Of a stretch of DNA of 64,000 bases, positions 12,774 through 24,334 are shown in pieces. Location: assembly GCA_033296885.1 (NCBI GenBank), contig MU863880.1:248001-312000 (forward strand), in the 5' to 3' direction. Position numbers and translations under genes: made by a program. The stretch comes from Triangularia verruculosa (taxonomy: Eukaryota > Ascomycota > Sordariomycetes > Sordariales > Podosporaceae). Each line of letters opens with the position of its first letter. Position 1 is the first letter of the stretch. The notes under the pieces are model-generated. The model was not told where the DNA came from. It saw only the letters and a program-made list of their open reading frames with translations, and made no database searches.

Positions 12774-14575
12774 ATGTCGTCCTTAGAAGAGAAGGGAGGT
12801 CTCCCTGTCACTCCCGAGAAGGAGGCCGCTCCTCAGTTCACCCACTCCGGTGATGCCATCAACACCCACCGTGAGACCGAGGACTTCTGGACTCGCAATG
12901 GCCTCAACCTCAAGTCCTTCCAGAGACGTGGCGATTCAGCGTCCGTGGAATCCCTCGACCGCACCATGAAGACCCGTCATCTTCACATGATTGCCATCGG
13001 TGGTTCCATCGGTGCTGGTTTCTTCGTCGGTTCCGGAAAGGCCCTCGCTACTGGTGGCCCCGCAACCCTCCTCATCGATTTCTCCATCATCGGTATCATG
13101 ATGTTCAACACGGTCTACGCTCTCGGTGAACTTGCTGTCATGTTCCCCGTCTCTGGTGGTTTCTACACGTACTCTACTCGTTTCATCGACCCCTCCTGGG
13201 GTTTCGCCATGGGCTGGAACTACGTCATGCAATGGGCCGTCGTTTTGCCTCTCGAACTCACGGTCTGCGGTATCACAATTCAATACTGGACCAAGGAGAT
13301 CAATGTTGGTAAGTTCTGACAATCGTAGACGGCGAAATACCTCGGAAACGTTCAAATAACATGAATACTAATGATTCTGGTTTTACAGCTGTCTGGATTA
13401 CTGTCTTCCTGGTCGCCATCGTCTTCGTCAACGTCTTTGGTACACTCGGCTATGCTGAGGAGGAGTTCTGGTCTTCGATTCTCAAGCTCGGAGCGACTGT
13501 CGTCTTCATGGTCATTGCTGTCGTCTTGGTCTGCGGCGGTGGTCCCGAGGGCAGCGCCTATGATGAATACTCAGGTGGCAAGCTCTGGCAAGATCCTGGT
13601 GCTTTCGCCAACGGCTTCCGCGGCTTCTGCTCCGTCTTCGTCACTGCCGCTTTCTCCTTTTCCGGAACTGAGTTGGTCGGTCTCGCCGCTGCTGAGGCTC
13701 GCAACCCCGTCAAGTCTCTCCCCGGTGCCATCAAGCAGGTGTTCTGGCGTATCACCCTCTTCTACATCCTCGGTCTCACCTTCATCGGCCTCCTCATCCG
13801 TCACGATGACGACCGTCTCCTCGGTGGTGACAACCCGTATATCAACGTCGATGCCTCTCCCTTCGTCTTGGTCGGTCTCGATGCCAAACTCTACGGCTAT
13901 GACTCCTTCATGAACGTCATCATCTTGGTTTCCGTCCTCTCCATCGGTGTCTCATCCGTCTATGGTGGTTCCCGCACTCTCACCGCCCTTTCCCAGCAAG
14001 GCTATGCTCCCAAGATCTTCTCCTACATTGACCGCTCCGGCCGTCCCCTCATGTCCGTGCTCTTCATTTGCGCTTTCGGCCCTCTCGCCTACGTCAACCT
14101 CAGCACCTCCGGTGTCGTGGTTTTCGACTGGCTCCTTGCCTTGTCCGGTCTTGCTGCCCTCTTCACCTGGGGTTCCATTTGCCTGGCCCACATTCGCTTC
14201 CGCAAGGCCTGGGCTCGCCAGGGCCACACCCTCGACGAGATCCCTTTCAAGGCTGCCGGTGGCGTCTATGGCTCTTACCTCGGCCTCATTCTCATCGTCC
14301 TCGTCTTGCTCGCCCAGCTCTTCGTCGCCATCTGCCCCGTCGACGGTGGCTTCAACGATGCCGAAGGTTTCTTCAAGTCCTACCTCGCCCTTCCTGTCGT
14401 CATCGTCTTCTGGATTGGTGGTTTCTTCTGGAAGCGCACCGGTTGGCTCCGCACTGACCAGATCGATGTCGACTCTGGCCGCCGTGAGCTCCCCTGGGAC
14501 GAGATCAACGAGTACCGCGCGAAACTTGCGCAAATGCCCGCCTGGAGGCGCGTCCTGTACACTCTCTTCGTCTAA
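12774..14575 (+). CDS. Amino acid permease (APC superfamily, YAT type)
   Basis: Two exons, 12774-13308 and 13389-14575, give 573 aa. The 80-nt intron has a textbook GTAAGT donor, TACTAAT branch and TTTACAG acceptor and restores the frame (N-V-A-V-W). The soluble N-terminus ends in LDRTMKTRHLHMIAIGGSIG, the hallmark start of TM1 in fungal amino acid permeases. It is followed by GAGFFVGSGKAL, YALGELAVMFPVSGGF and about 12 hydrophobic segments, with FSFSGTELVGLAAAEARNP in the middle. It should be a plasma-membrane proton symporter for amino acids; substrate range cannot be read from sequence. Codon use is strongly C-ending (GTC, CTC, ATC), which with the CT-rich promoter suggests high expression. 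Confidence 0.95.
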
Positions 14576-17190
14576 GAGACCAAGCCTATCCGTCTATTCC
14601 GTTTTGTACATACTTGACATGGTATCTACACGGGTTCAAGCTAGATGGGAGTTTTGTGTGGTTCTTTTGATTTGGGAGTTTATGTTAGCGAGCGCGTTTT
14701 CAAGCATTTCATGTTTTTAAATGTCGGGATATTGATGAAAACTCGCCCGCCCTCGCATATGTAATGTTTTTCCTGGAGAGGGGGGAGGGGTATGAATGGG
14801 ACGGAACGAAAGGGATTTGATTCTGGGACTATGAGCGCCTCAGTGTTTGAATGGGCGCTGCTGGGTTATATGGGCTGGGATCAAATTTGGGTTTCTTGTT
14901 TTCTTTTGCAAGTTGTTGTCTCTTTTTCTTGATACCACGGACCGGATGAAACGGTGCCACAAATACAAACTACAATTACCATATTTTGATTGCTTCTCTG
15001 GATGCCTGGTGAATATTTGTTGAAGCAATACAACACATCACGCACTCAAGCACAAAATATCACAGCTATTCCAGTGGCGTAGTTAGCTCTGCATTCCCCA
15101 TAGGGTAACAAGCTCCATCACTAGCGCCTGGGTGATTGACGTGTCGTTACCTCGACAGCGGGAGCACCCTCTCCCCAGACTTTTCCCTTTGTCATCGCCT
15201 ATCTCTTATTATGCCCAATGCCATGAGGGTTTGCCACCACAGCCCGCCCCCTTTCCCGTCCCGCTTTTTTGTTCATTGTTTTTGATGACGGGCTTTTAGT
15301 CTCTTTCCCTCTATGCCGTCTGCGCTTCTTTTCCGCACATAAAAGATGTCCGAAAGTTCGATTCGGACTTTAGCAGTATCACAATTTGGGAGAAGGGGGG
15401 TTTCACCCGTTGACCGTTCGTCATCACGGCTCGGTGGAAGGGTCTGTATTCGGCGGTGGCACCGCTTTGAAAGGTTTCTTGTTCGCTTAGGGACCGTTTT
15501 ACCACCCATTCCCATCACGGGGTTGTTACAGCCGTTTGTTTGTGGTCTCCGACGTCTGTAGCCGGTGGTCGCGTTGTGGCGACGGTCGGGAGTAAACTCG
15601 GTTGAGTAGATGCGGTGGGACGGTGTTAAAGGGCGAGAGATACTTATCTATGATGGTTCTTGGACCACTCGGTGTGATAGAATGTTGTTAGATTTAGATG
15701 CTCAACACCGGGCCGTTAAGGATGAGAATTGAACTTGGCCACACGGGGTGGCTTGCACTGCCTCAATTGTTCAAAGCTTGAGTTGGCTTCCAAAAAGATA
15801 AGGGGATGGAAATCTTGTTCTTCGGATGATGACTCGCTTGCTCAGCCGCCATGTTGCCAAGATATGGACCATTGCCGTTGGAAAGTCGTACAATAACGGG
15901 CGGGAGGATGGGGGCGTTTGAAGTCAAAGCTCTTGTGGTACTGTGACCCGGGATCTTCAAGCTTCTGCAGTGACGCTGAGTGAGAAGCTTGAGTTGACTT
16001 CATAGTTGGTAGAGGGTTTGGGTTTTCTTTTATCCAAGTTTGATCAAGGATAGAGAAGATTTCCTTATTCCTGTTACCTAACTTAGGTACACAGCGGTAA
16101 GAAGCTCTTCCATTTCGGCCCTTATAGAGGACCACGGAAAGATTCTACCTTATGATTAATCCTAGCGCTTTGCGCCTTTGGCTCTGTAAGGGCAGAAGTT
16201 TCGTTGTCACAATGCCCCTCAAGCCGGAAACGTAGCTCGATTATGAGGGCCGTGAAGCTTTATAATGTCAGAGAGAAGTAACACCGGAAAGTATGCCGGT
16301 ATCTTGAGTCAACTAGTTCTCTGCTGTCATTTCAAGACTTCAATGTGCGATTCTCAGCCCGCCTGTTTCTAGAAGAAAGAGGATGAGAGTCAAAGCCTCC
16401 GAAAGGAGATGGTAGACTTTTAGCTTTGCCTACCTACCTATTCTGACGAGCTAGGTCGGGCTTTATCACACCAGAGCCCATTTGTCTCAGAAAACGTCAA
16501 ATCAAATCAGTCATCACCGCAAGGTGCATTCTGCAGTAAGCCTTCATGCTAGCCACGCCGATCATTAGCAAATCCCGCCAATGATGCTGATGATTCACCT
16601 TTCTTCCATCGTTTACTCCAAAATCAAAGTTGCCAATCACCCATCGTATCTCGTATCTGTCAGTTTGGCTTCGGATTTGCTCTCGTATGTTTCACGGAAG
16701 CGGCTGGCGAACTCGCAGATGTAGGTAAGACATAGAAGACCAAGGCTTATCTTCAAGAAAGCACACTAAGAGGCGCCGATCATTCAACGAGTTGGGGGTT
16801 ATTGATCCAATGGGCCCTTTCCAAGTCAGACTCACCGGTCGACTTAAACCCTTCAGCTGGCATTGATTCGCTCCAAATCCCACCGGAGTCGGTCCGATAT
16901 CATTCCAGAAAGAACTTTTGCTTACTTCTTTGCATATTTGTTAGATATTTCTTGTTGAGTACCTAGCATTAGTGGTCATCTCTAAACTGACAGGGCCACG
17001 CATGCAAACGCAAGGCTAGGGATTTAGAGCGACAACAAAAAGTATAAATGAAGAGGAACGTCCATCATCGCTACAACACCTTGAACTCCCAGCTCTCATC
17101 CCAGATTGATCTCATTATACACCAACTCAATACCACAGCTCTCGGAACCCAGCTATCATCCCTACTCCAGATCCCCCCTTCATACTCAAC
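14576..17190. other. Intergenic, no gene seen
   Basis: Holds the 3' end of the permease and the promoter of the small secreted protein. A short palindrome (ACCTAACTTAGGT, about 16075) is the only structure I noticed. Open frames are short and unconvincing. Confidence 0.45.
17043..17049 (+). promoter_or_regulatory. TATA box of small secreted protein gene
   Basis: TATAAAT lies 142 bases before the ATG at 17191, followed by the C/A-rich, G-poor leader usual for fungal mRNAs. Confidence 0.55.
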
Positions 17191-17511
17191 ATGCGTCTCC
17201 TCAAAGCCCTCGCCGCCTCATCAACACTCTTCCTGTCAGTCTCGGCCGTCGGCATCGAGGTATGCTACTTCTCCGGTTTCACCGACTGCAAAACCATCAC
17301 CGGCGCCTCGGGCCAGTGCCTCTTTGTCAGCGGTCCTTACAATGACCACGTCTTCTCAGCACGTGCTGCCAGCGGCACCCGCCGCTGCGACTCGTACAAC
17401 CACGTCAACAATGGCGCCTGCGGCAGCGTTCTTGTGCAAGGAATCGACCAAGCTGGATACTCCGGATTGCCGAGCGGACACTTGACAAGTGGTTTTGTCT
17501 GCTACAACTAG
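17191..17511 (+). CDS. Small secreted cysteine-rich protein (106 aa)
   Basis: An intronless 106-residue frame beginning with a good signal peptide (MRLLKALAASSTLFLSVSAV). The mature part of about 86 residues has six cysteines (VCY, DCK, QCL, RRCD, GACG, VCY), an even number that fits three disulfides, and ends two residues after the last Cys. It is rich in Gly/Ser and has no membrane anchor, so it should be exported. I do not recognise a named family. Size, Cys content and a TATA promoter fit effector-like or antimicrobial small secreted proteins, but no function can be assigned from sequence alone. Confidence 0.8.
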   Translation: MRLLKALAASSTLFLSVSAVGIEVCYFSGFTDCKTITGASGQCLFVSGPYNDHVFSARAASGTRRCDSYNHVNNGACGSVLVQGIDQAGYSGLPSGHLTSGFVCYN

Positions 17512-17861
17512 ATGTTGCTAGTGTTGATGGAGTAATATTGGGGTGGAGGGATGGAAAACGATGTCAAGGGAAGAGTGGACCTGTTTAAAAACTGGGAATT
17601 CATCTGCTGGAATTCTTCGTAAAAGGAAGGCGCTACGTAGCTCCTTGTTTTACCCTTAATGTATATCGGTTTTGTTGACCCTTTGACGGCGCCTTGATCC
17701 TCATACTTAAGAAAAGACTATGATTGTACATTCAAATCCTTGTTGCCGTCAAAATACATTAAATACGTATTCAGAAAAGAACCTGCCTACTCACAGTCAT
17801 CCCTCGTTAAACTTACCCCTTGACATAGACCACTGAACCGCCCTTTCCCACCCCGCCCTTC

Positions 17862-19322
17862 TCATCGCCGGCCCTTCTCCCCAGAGCCCGGAAGCTCCGA
17901 TATCATGTTTCCCCCAACTTCATACTGGTAGTCTGGTGGCGTGTTGCTGTCCAATCTAGGGTTATCGGCAAAGTATCCGCTCTGAGTGTACGTAGTGTAC
18001 CTCTCGGCTTGTCCCTCTCGCATTGGCCAGCTCGGTCTTCGCTCTTCGGGAACAGCTGGTCTGATCGGCGACGGCATAGGGATGGAATAGCCTGGTGGCC
18101 CAGGCCACTGAGTTTGCTGCTGTTGTTGATACTGCTGTTGTAGGTGGATCGGGGGTTGATGATCTGATCGCCCACCCATCGCATATCCGGACCTCGATGA
18201 CGATGGACCTAGTGCTTGGTTGACCATGGATAGATGGTGATGGTACGCCGCTGTGATAGGAGTCCTTGGGGTGCGGATAGGCTCCTCATTTGTATAACCG
18301 TTGTCCGAAACCCATGTAGAAGACGGCTTCCTCTCTATTGTGGACAAGCTTGCTGCTTCAGGCCCTGAGCCAGAAGGGGTAATTGCTGTCAATGGAGACC
18401 TGACTGATATTGGTGGCAGGTAGTCATCATCAGGAGACTTCGAGTCTAAGATGGGCAAGTTGTCGTTACCAGCTGCCGTCGTTGTGATCAAGGGCGGTGG
18501 AACAGAAGGCGCAGAAACACTTGGTCTTGCCGATGATGAAGGACTCGACTGAGATAAGCTAAAACTTCGCAGCTTCTCAGTGGTGAGAGTCGTATTGAGA
18601 TTTTGAAGCGACTCAACCTGACGTCGTAGTCTTCTGTTCTGTGTGCAAGAAAAGCCAAGCGCAACGATGCTGGCGAGGAGAAGAGAGGCCAACAGCCCAG
18701 CTGCGATGACCGGAACGAGGCGCATCCAAGGGGGCATGTTTGCTGGTAGTCCGGGCATTGAGTCATCCGCTGGATTCTGTAAGCTAGCCCCAGTATTCTC
18801 GACAAGGTTATTGCTGCCACCCGCATTGTTGAACTGCCGGGTTACTATTCCTAGCCCTCGAGAAAGAGTAAAGTTCCGGGAACAGCACTCTGTCTTGTCG
18901 CACACCATCCCGAGGTTGTCATAACAACAACACCATGCGCCGCTGCCACAATGGAGCATGGTGTATGATGGCTGTATCGGCATCGATATGTACTGACTCG
19001 ATCTTCCACAATACGATGGACATGCCGGGTCCATTCCTGTTGGATCTGTGCATCCTTGCGACCAAAATGTGTGATTGTCTCCTCGTTGAGTCGCGAAACA
19101 GAGGCCGCTGGAAAGACATGCTTCTTGCCTGCTTTCATCGCAACATGATGAATGGGAAGAGCCTATCCCACTAGCTTTGCTGTTGCATTGCGTCCCCGAT
19201 GTCTTCTGCCCATTTATCCCATAGCATTGCGCTGCCTCGACGAGCGGTCGGAAAGAGAAGAGAGCAGCGAGAAGGCAACTGGTAGCTGAACTGGAGGTGA
19301 GGAGGGGCCGCATCTTTCCCAT
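17862..19322 (-). CDS. Single-pass membrane protein with Cys-rich ectodomain
   Basis: A 486-aa frame from ATG 19322 (a second ATG follows three codons later). Order: signal peptide ending near EAAQC; a Cys-rich ectodomain of about 130 residues containing CCDES, CSRNF and a WCCCYDN block; a linker; one transmembrane segment (VPVIAAGLLASLLLASIVAL, about residue 205-228); a basic stop-transfer (QNRRLRRQ); and a long Ser/Pro/Gln-rich cytoplasmic tail with a Gln run and Pro-rich patches. This type I layout recurs in Pezizomycotina and resembles wall-stress sensors in architecture, but the ectodomain is not a canonical WSC domain that I can confirm. Likely a surface sensor or adhesion-type protein. 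Confidence 0.75.
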   Translation of the reverse strand: MGKMRPLLTSSSATSCLLAALFSFRPLVEAAQCYGINGQKTSGTQCNSKASGIGSSHSSCCDESRQEACLSSGLCFATQRGDNHTFWSQGCTDPTGMDPACPSYCGRSSQYISMPIQPSYTMLHCGSGAWCCCYDNLGMVCDKTECCSRNFTLSRGLGIVTRQFNNAGGSNNLVENTGASLQNPADDSMPGLPANMPPWMRLVPVIAAGLLASLLLASIVALGFSCTQNRRLRRQVESLQNLNTTLTTEKLRSFSLSQSSPSSSARPSVSAPSVPPPLITTTAAGNDNLPILDSKSPDDDYLPPISVRSPLTAITPSGSGPEAASLSTIERKPSSTWVSDNGYTNEEPIRTPRTPITAAYHHHLSMVNQALGPSSSRSGYAMGGRSDHQPPIHLQQQYQQQQQTQWPGPPGYSIPMPSPIRPAVPEERRPSWPMREGQAERYTTYTQSGYFADNPRLDSNTPPDYQYEVGGNMISELPGSGEKGRR

Positions 19323-20475
19323 GTTAAAGAGAACACAGATTCATGACACGAAAGGAATTATGTTGGTCCAGCCATATTGAATGGAAAAGAAAGCGCGCGA
19401 GTCGCGAGTCTGGGGAGGGTTGGAGTAATGTGCTGGTGGGTGCGGCATTGCTCTCTAGCGTTTTCATCTCGGGAGTTCCCATTGTCTCGCAAGAAGGCGC
19501 AAATGGTTCCCAGTGCTTTGGTGAGGTTCTCGCTTCGGCTTCATGTGGTGCGTCAGAACAGAATTAACCTGTCGATCCTCGAGAGTATCTGCAGCCCTGT
19601 CAGTGCTTATTGTGTCGCTTTGGCGGGAGATCAAACGCGCCTGAACTCTTGGGTAAATCTCGTCATAGCCATACCGTCAACACGGACATGAGGCAGTCAA
19701 AACAGAAAAATGAAACCAAGGAAGAATTAAATGGACTTTAGATCGCAAAATCGGTGGCAATATGTGTGATTCAAGAGTTTTGGAGAAAAGCTAGAAGGGC
19801 ACGAGCGGACAGATGCCAGCTGTTGGCTGTCGCCCATCTTTCGCTGGGTCTTAGCGGTAGGAACGAACGACGAAAGCCAAACGATGGAAGGTGCAATCGT
19901 TGACTTCTTGAGGCACACCACGGCCTTCATCAGTGGAGGGTGTTTTCTCAAAAGGATATGTCAAGTATCTTCTACTATTCTTCCCGTGACACAGCTTGGA
20001 CAAAGGACTCAGAGGGCAACAGAGTCCATGATAACGTCATTGCTCTTCTCTTCCTTCTATACACTTCATCAGGAGAACAACTGTGCTTTTATCCACCTAT
20101 GCTTGCTCCTGCAATGCACATGTAAGCGGTGATATGGAGATGAATAGGACTGATAGCACCATGGTCTGAGTAGTCCTTGCCTCATCACAAGTGACTGTTG
20201 TAGTCTACCAAAAGCCGCAGTCAAATTATCAAACGAAATAACGGCTATAATTTGCCAAAAGTAATGCCCCCAAGCTTGTTGCTACCATTCTCATGGCCGA
20301 ACTCTCAGCCCTCACCCTCCGTACGGCTGTATCTAATGCTGTGGCAAAAGGAGAACCCCCGTATGTACTTGCTCGTCAAATCTATGCCCCAATAGCAATG
20401 AAGGATATTTCCTGGAAGATTGACTGGTTGACAAAAGGTTGGACTGAATCCAACATGGACTCTCTAATGATCTGT
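19323..20475. other. Intergenic, no gene seen
   Basis: Upstream region of the membrane-protein gene. Open frames are short, overlapping and without domain signal. Confidence 0.45.
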
Positions 20476-20565
20476 TGACTCGCCCAGGATTCGAACCTGA
20501 GACCTCAGACAGTACAGTGCAGGGGGCGGCTGCTGTCTGACGTGCTACCCTTACACCACTAGATC
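20476..20565 (-). tRNA. Degenerate tRNA-like sequence
   Basis: The minus strand carries a good internal box A (TGGTGTAAGGG), a D-arm with 4-bp stem, an 8-bp stem TCAGACAG/CTGTCTGA in the anticodon position with a GC-rich loop, and a box B (GGTTCGAATCC) with a sound T-arm. However, the 5' acceptor (GATCTAG) pairs poorly with the 3' acceptor (GCGAGTC), and position 33 is not U. No anticodon can be read safely. It is probably a tRNA pseudogene or a tRNA-derived fragment; an unusual intron-bearing tRNA is less likely. Confidence 0.4.
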
Positions 20566-21264
20566 ATATTCGAGTTATTTACCTATCAAAGACCACGTCA
20601 TTATGACTGGTGAGCTGCTGTTAATGTGTTGACGGTTGCCGGGGCAGCTTCCTTCAGGTTGGCTGAGCACGTGTTGTGTACATGAGATATGGGGCCGTGT
20701 TGACTTGGAATAGAGGTTGCTGGGCTTGGGCCGGCGTCAAACATGGTGTGCGTAGGTACTGTGAACACCTGGCAACTGTTGGCAGGCCCGAGGACCAATA
20801 TTGCTGTGGCCGCAAGACGGTGGCGGTGGGTGAATAGTTTGGAGATTTCCAAGCACAGGTACTTGGAAATGGGTGTGCTAGCCATCAAGACTAGTGAGAC
20901 GATAGTCAGATTACAATTCTCGCGGAAGGTCCTATATCTGTGTGAGTGAAAGACTAAGAGAATGATACTGGTTACAGGGTACCTTTTCCAACCATGACTT
21001 CCTATGACCCTCTAGTTTCAAAGTTGCAAAGGGAACGTGGACTGGCTACCTAGCTGAAAACGCAGCGAAGTGATGAGTGGATATTCCGTGAGGTGATAAC
21101 AAGAAGACGGAAAGAATAGGGCAAGTGAGATCATGGAATGGGACATATGGGATTGGCTGCCCGCCTTGTCCAACCACACGGCCCACACCAAGGGCAGAAG
21201 GAAGGAGGGAAAGTGCACCTGGCTCTTCGACCCCGCACAAAAGCTTCCTCACTTCTAGACTGCA
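20566..21264. other. Intergenic, no gene seen
   Basis: No supportable gene; 3' flank of the second HET gene. Confidence 0.45.
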
Positions 21265-23701
21265 TCAAACGGATCCGAACCTTCCTGCGTGATGGATGCT
21301 CTTCTGAACGATATTATGAACTTCTTCAAGAATATTTTCTCCATCCCTACCGACGAGGTACCGCCACCGCCCACTCTCGTCACGATCCGAGGCATCCGCT
21401 TCCCTTCCGACCCTTCCACGGAGCCTCACCTCTTGACCCTGACAACAACGACCCAGGGCGTTGAAACTGGCCCTGATGCTTGTTGGGGACATGTTCCTGA
21501 CCTTCGACCATTTTGGAGGACAGATCAAGGATGGCAATAGCGAGATATCGAGACCTTCCGCCTTGAGAACCAGCGTATCGAAAGTTGCGATGGTCTTTAC
21601 ATCCTGTTCTATTCTTTCGATGTCGAAAATCTCCCCCAGAATGAAAGATTTCCAGAGGCGATCTATGGACGTACTCGATGTTTTGCCGGCGATGCGTTTG
21701 TGTTCAAGATTCAGGGGAGGGAGATAGGCGAGGATCTGGGAGAAGATGGCTGGGCCGCCTGGCAGGACGTCCCCGAAGATATCTTGAGCTTGGATATCAT
21801 GAAGCTCTCTAGTTGAGATGTCTTTCCATCCATTTTCGATGTCCTTATTCTCCTTCCGCTTCGTGAGCAAACGCATCTGAAAGCGCCTTGCATACGGGTC
21901 CAATACCTATGTCATTGTCGACCAAAGCCTTTGCAATTTTCTGGGCATTGCTGACCCAATGCTCGCGGCTGGGAAACGCCCAGATCCTATCTAGAGGTGC
22001 GCCATGCGCTACCAAGAGATCGAGTATCTTGATCTCCCGAACATGCACATGCCACCACGCACTTTGCATTGACTCCGAGTCGACAAACTCGGAAAGGACA
22101 GCATCAGGAGCCTCCCCGACTGAAAAGAGTGTGTGGAAGAGGTCGATTGCATCTTCTCGCGTCAAAACACCATACTCCCACTTTGCCGCAAGATCCACGC
22201 CGTATTTGATGAGACGTATGGTCTTCAGATGACGCTTCCACGTGGCCATCCAAATGGCCCTTGTTGGACCTGGCGATTGTAGGCTGTCCATCGTCGACTT
22301 TCGGATAGCCGTTGGATATCCAATAAGCAACTTCACAACTTTCCACTGCTGATACTTAGCGGCTAGATACACAGCGAGTGATCCTAGTGGCCGAACGTCG
22401 TTTCGAGAAAGATTATGGGTTGTTCCCAGCAAATTGAGAGTGTCTGCTACATCCCTGAGAACAAAGCTTGCGAGCTTCATCAAGTCGTGCTCATCGTTTC
22501 CATGCGCAAATCCCATGCTGTACTGGCCGTGTGTATTCCAATGGTCCAACAAGTCGGTAGGACCAAGGCTAACCGGGATGTGACTCCAGACATCGGTTGA
22601 CAAGATCCTCCCACTCATCATCTTGTGAAGTGCTTCTTCCACCATCTCATCCGTCCTTTCTGGGAGATCGTGCAGCGACCACGACGGAAACTCGTAGACC
22701 CTCGTCTCCACAACCCTCCCAAACACAAGAAAGGATGCTGTTTGCTGAACAATGTGACGCGTATCCGCTTCATAATCCGGCGTGATCTCGGCTTCTGCGT
22801 CTGGGGCCATACCAAGTAACGCAAACACCTTGTCCCGAACGTCAGTCGCCTCGCTGTCTCGAAACTTTTGCAGCAACGTCCCCAATGTCCGCGTATGGCT
22901 CCACCATGACTCCGATCTTCGAAAACCCGGCATCACATCTAGAACAGCCTGCACGTGCCCATCAACTGCGAGATCGAGAAACTCTGGCGCGATCGCAAAC
23001 GTTCTCGACGGCACACTCTGGCGGCCGCATAAAATGCTCGCTTTTTTCGAGCAGGCGATTTCCTGGATGACCCATACTCGTTTAAACCATGGACTCGCAA
23101 GCAAAGCCTCCAAGGCTTGCCGAAATGCCGCCAGCTTGGCGTCGGGGAGCCGCTCCAGATACATGGTCCTCCGATAATTTAACTCTGACCTCCAGTTCTC
23201 CTGACGACTCCTCCAGCTCCATGTCTGGTCAGTTGCCGAGACCTGTTCATTCACATCATCCAAGAACTTCATGGCCAGCTGGGTTTCAGGAGTCCTCCCT
23301 GGACCCAGCCAAACAAGGACCTCCTCGGCATTCTGATAAATCTTTCTCATCTGACCAACCTGATGACCTCGTTCCTTGTCGTTGTTCTGGTCAATACATA
23401 TTGCATCAATCCACAACAACCGGTCCTTGTGTTGATACCTGAGGTTCACGAGGGCAGTATACAGGTTATCTGTAACCCGCAAAATCGAATTTTGGTCAAC
23501 AATGATGGATCCCTGTCGATCAGTCCCGCCCCAAGTGTACGAGAGAGCTTCATACGGGACGCCCTCCGAGTCGCGGATGTACGTTTCGAGAAGCTCGCAG
23601 TGGATTTTCTCATCGTATGAGCCTCGGCACAATCGGACAAGCCGAATCGTGTCAGCACAGAGGTCAAGAGGTTGATATTGGTATAGCGGCAACGATGCCA
23701 T
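21265..23701 (-). CDS. HET-domain protein 2
   Basis: From ATG 23701 the frame carries a canonical HET domain: YEALSYTWGGTDRQ, LRYQHKDRLLWIDAICIDQN, QMRKIYQNAEEVLVWLGP, then SPWFKRVWVIQEIACSKK and DVRDKVFALLGMA. This is the WIDAICIDQ / WVIQE subfamily. The C-terminal half (about residue 430 on) has ankyrin-like pieces (LAVYLAAKYQQWKVVKLLIG, KILDLLVAHGAPLD). The frame stops at 21845. A 46-nt intron (21877-21922; weak donor GTCGAC, strong acceptor GCGCTTTCAG) would instead join it in phase to a second open block (21876-21265), giving about 796 aa; I favour this but cannot prove it. It is expected to act in vegetative incompatibility or a related cytoplasmic response. Confidence 0.85.
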
Positions 23702-24241
23702 TGTCGTTTGAATTTTAGGCTAACCTTTCAGTGCTCTGCGCAGAAAACCAATGCGGGGTGCAGAACCTGTGCTGGGACGAATCTTCGATATCAGCTGCCC
23801 AACTAGGCGCGGTCTCGTTACCCTTCAGGGACCCGCTTGGCCACTCGTCCTTCAGTACTGCAGCTATGCTTTCGTCCACCGGGATGACTCCGTTAACATT
23901 GAACGAGGCAGATCGTGAGCAGGAATCGGGCAGCAAATTGGGACAAAGAGACGTTAATAAGTTACTGCGAACCATGGTTTCTAGAGATATTCTCCCTGGC
24001 ACACGAAGCTCTGGTGGTAACCTTTCGAATAAAGGTCGCTGGTCATTTAAAATAACAGGCAGAACAATATCGGAATCTGGACATGGACGATTTCCACTTC
24101 TGTTCTTGGACTTAAGCACTCGCGCTTTAACCTGAGCAGAGTGGAACATAGTAGCTCTCGCGGGGCATCCAATCGGAGCTAATCCAGCGTTCGTAGTACT
24201 TCCCCGCATTATTTGTGTGCTGTTCGGTGACGTGAGGTCAC
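23702..24241. other. Upstream of HET gene 2; no gene seen
   Basis: A minus-strand open frame (24284-23715) covers this stretch but lacks domains. A palindrome-like GTGACGTGAGGTCACGTG lies at about 24229-24245, at the edge of the repeat remnant. Confidence 0.4.
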
Positions 24242-24334
24242 GTGCCGCCAACATACGACACAGCACCAGGTTACCAATCATCAATTCGACGCTCCCAGAA
24301 CGACGCTACATCGACTTTACGACACGCAAGCGCC

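Noticed and set aside
13947..14720. Long overlapping frames inside the permease second exon (both strands)
   Set aside because: Shadows created by the strong C-ending codon bias of the permease.
24229..24245. GTGACGTGAGGTCACGTG as a CRISPR, att or origin signal
   Set aside because: Single palindrome; nothing else supports such a role in a fungal chromosome. It could be a transcription-factor site or an element end.
23715..24284. 189-codon minus-strand open frame between HET gene 2 and the repeat remnant
   Set aside because: No recognisable domain or splice structure and an antisense frame of similar length; not supported.
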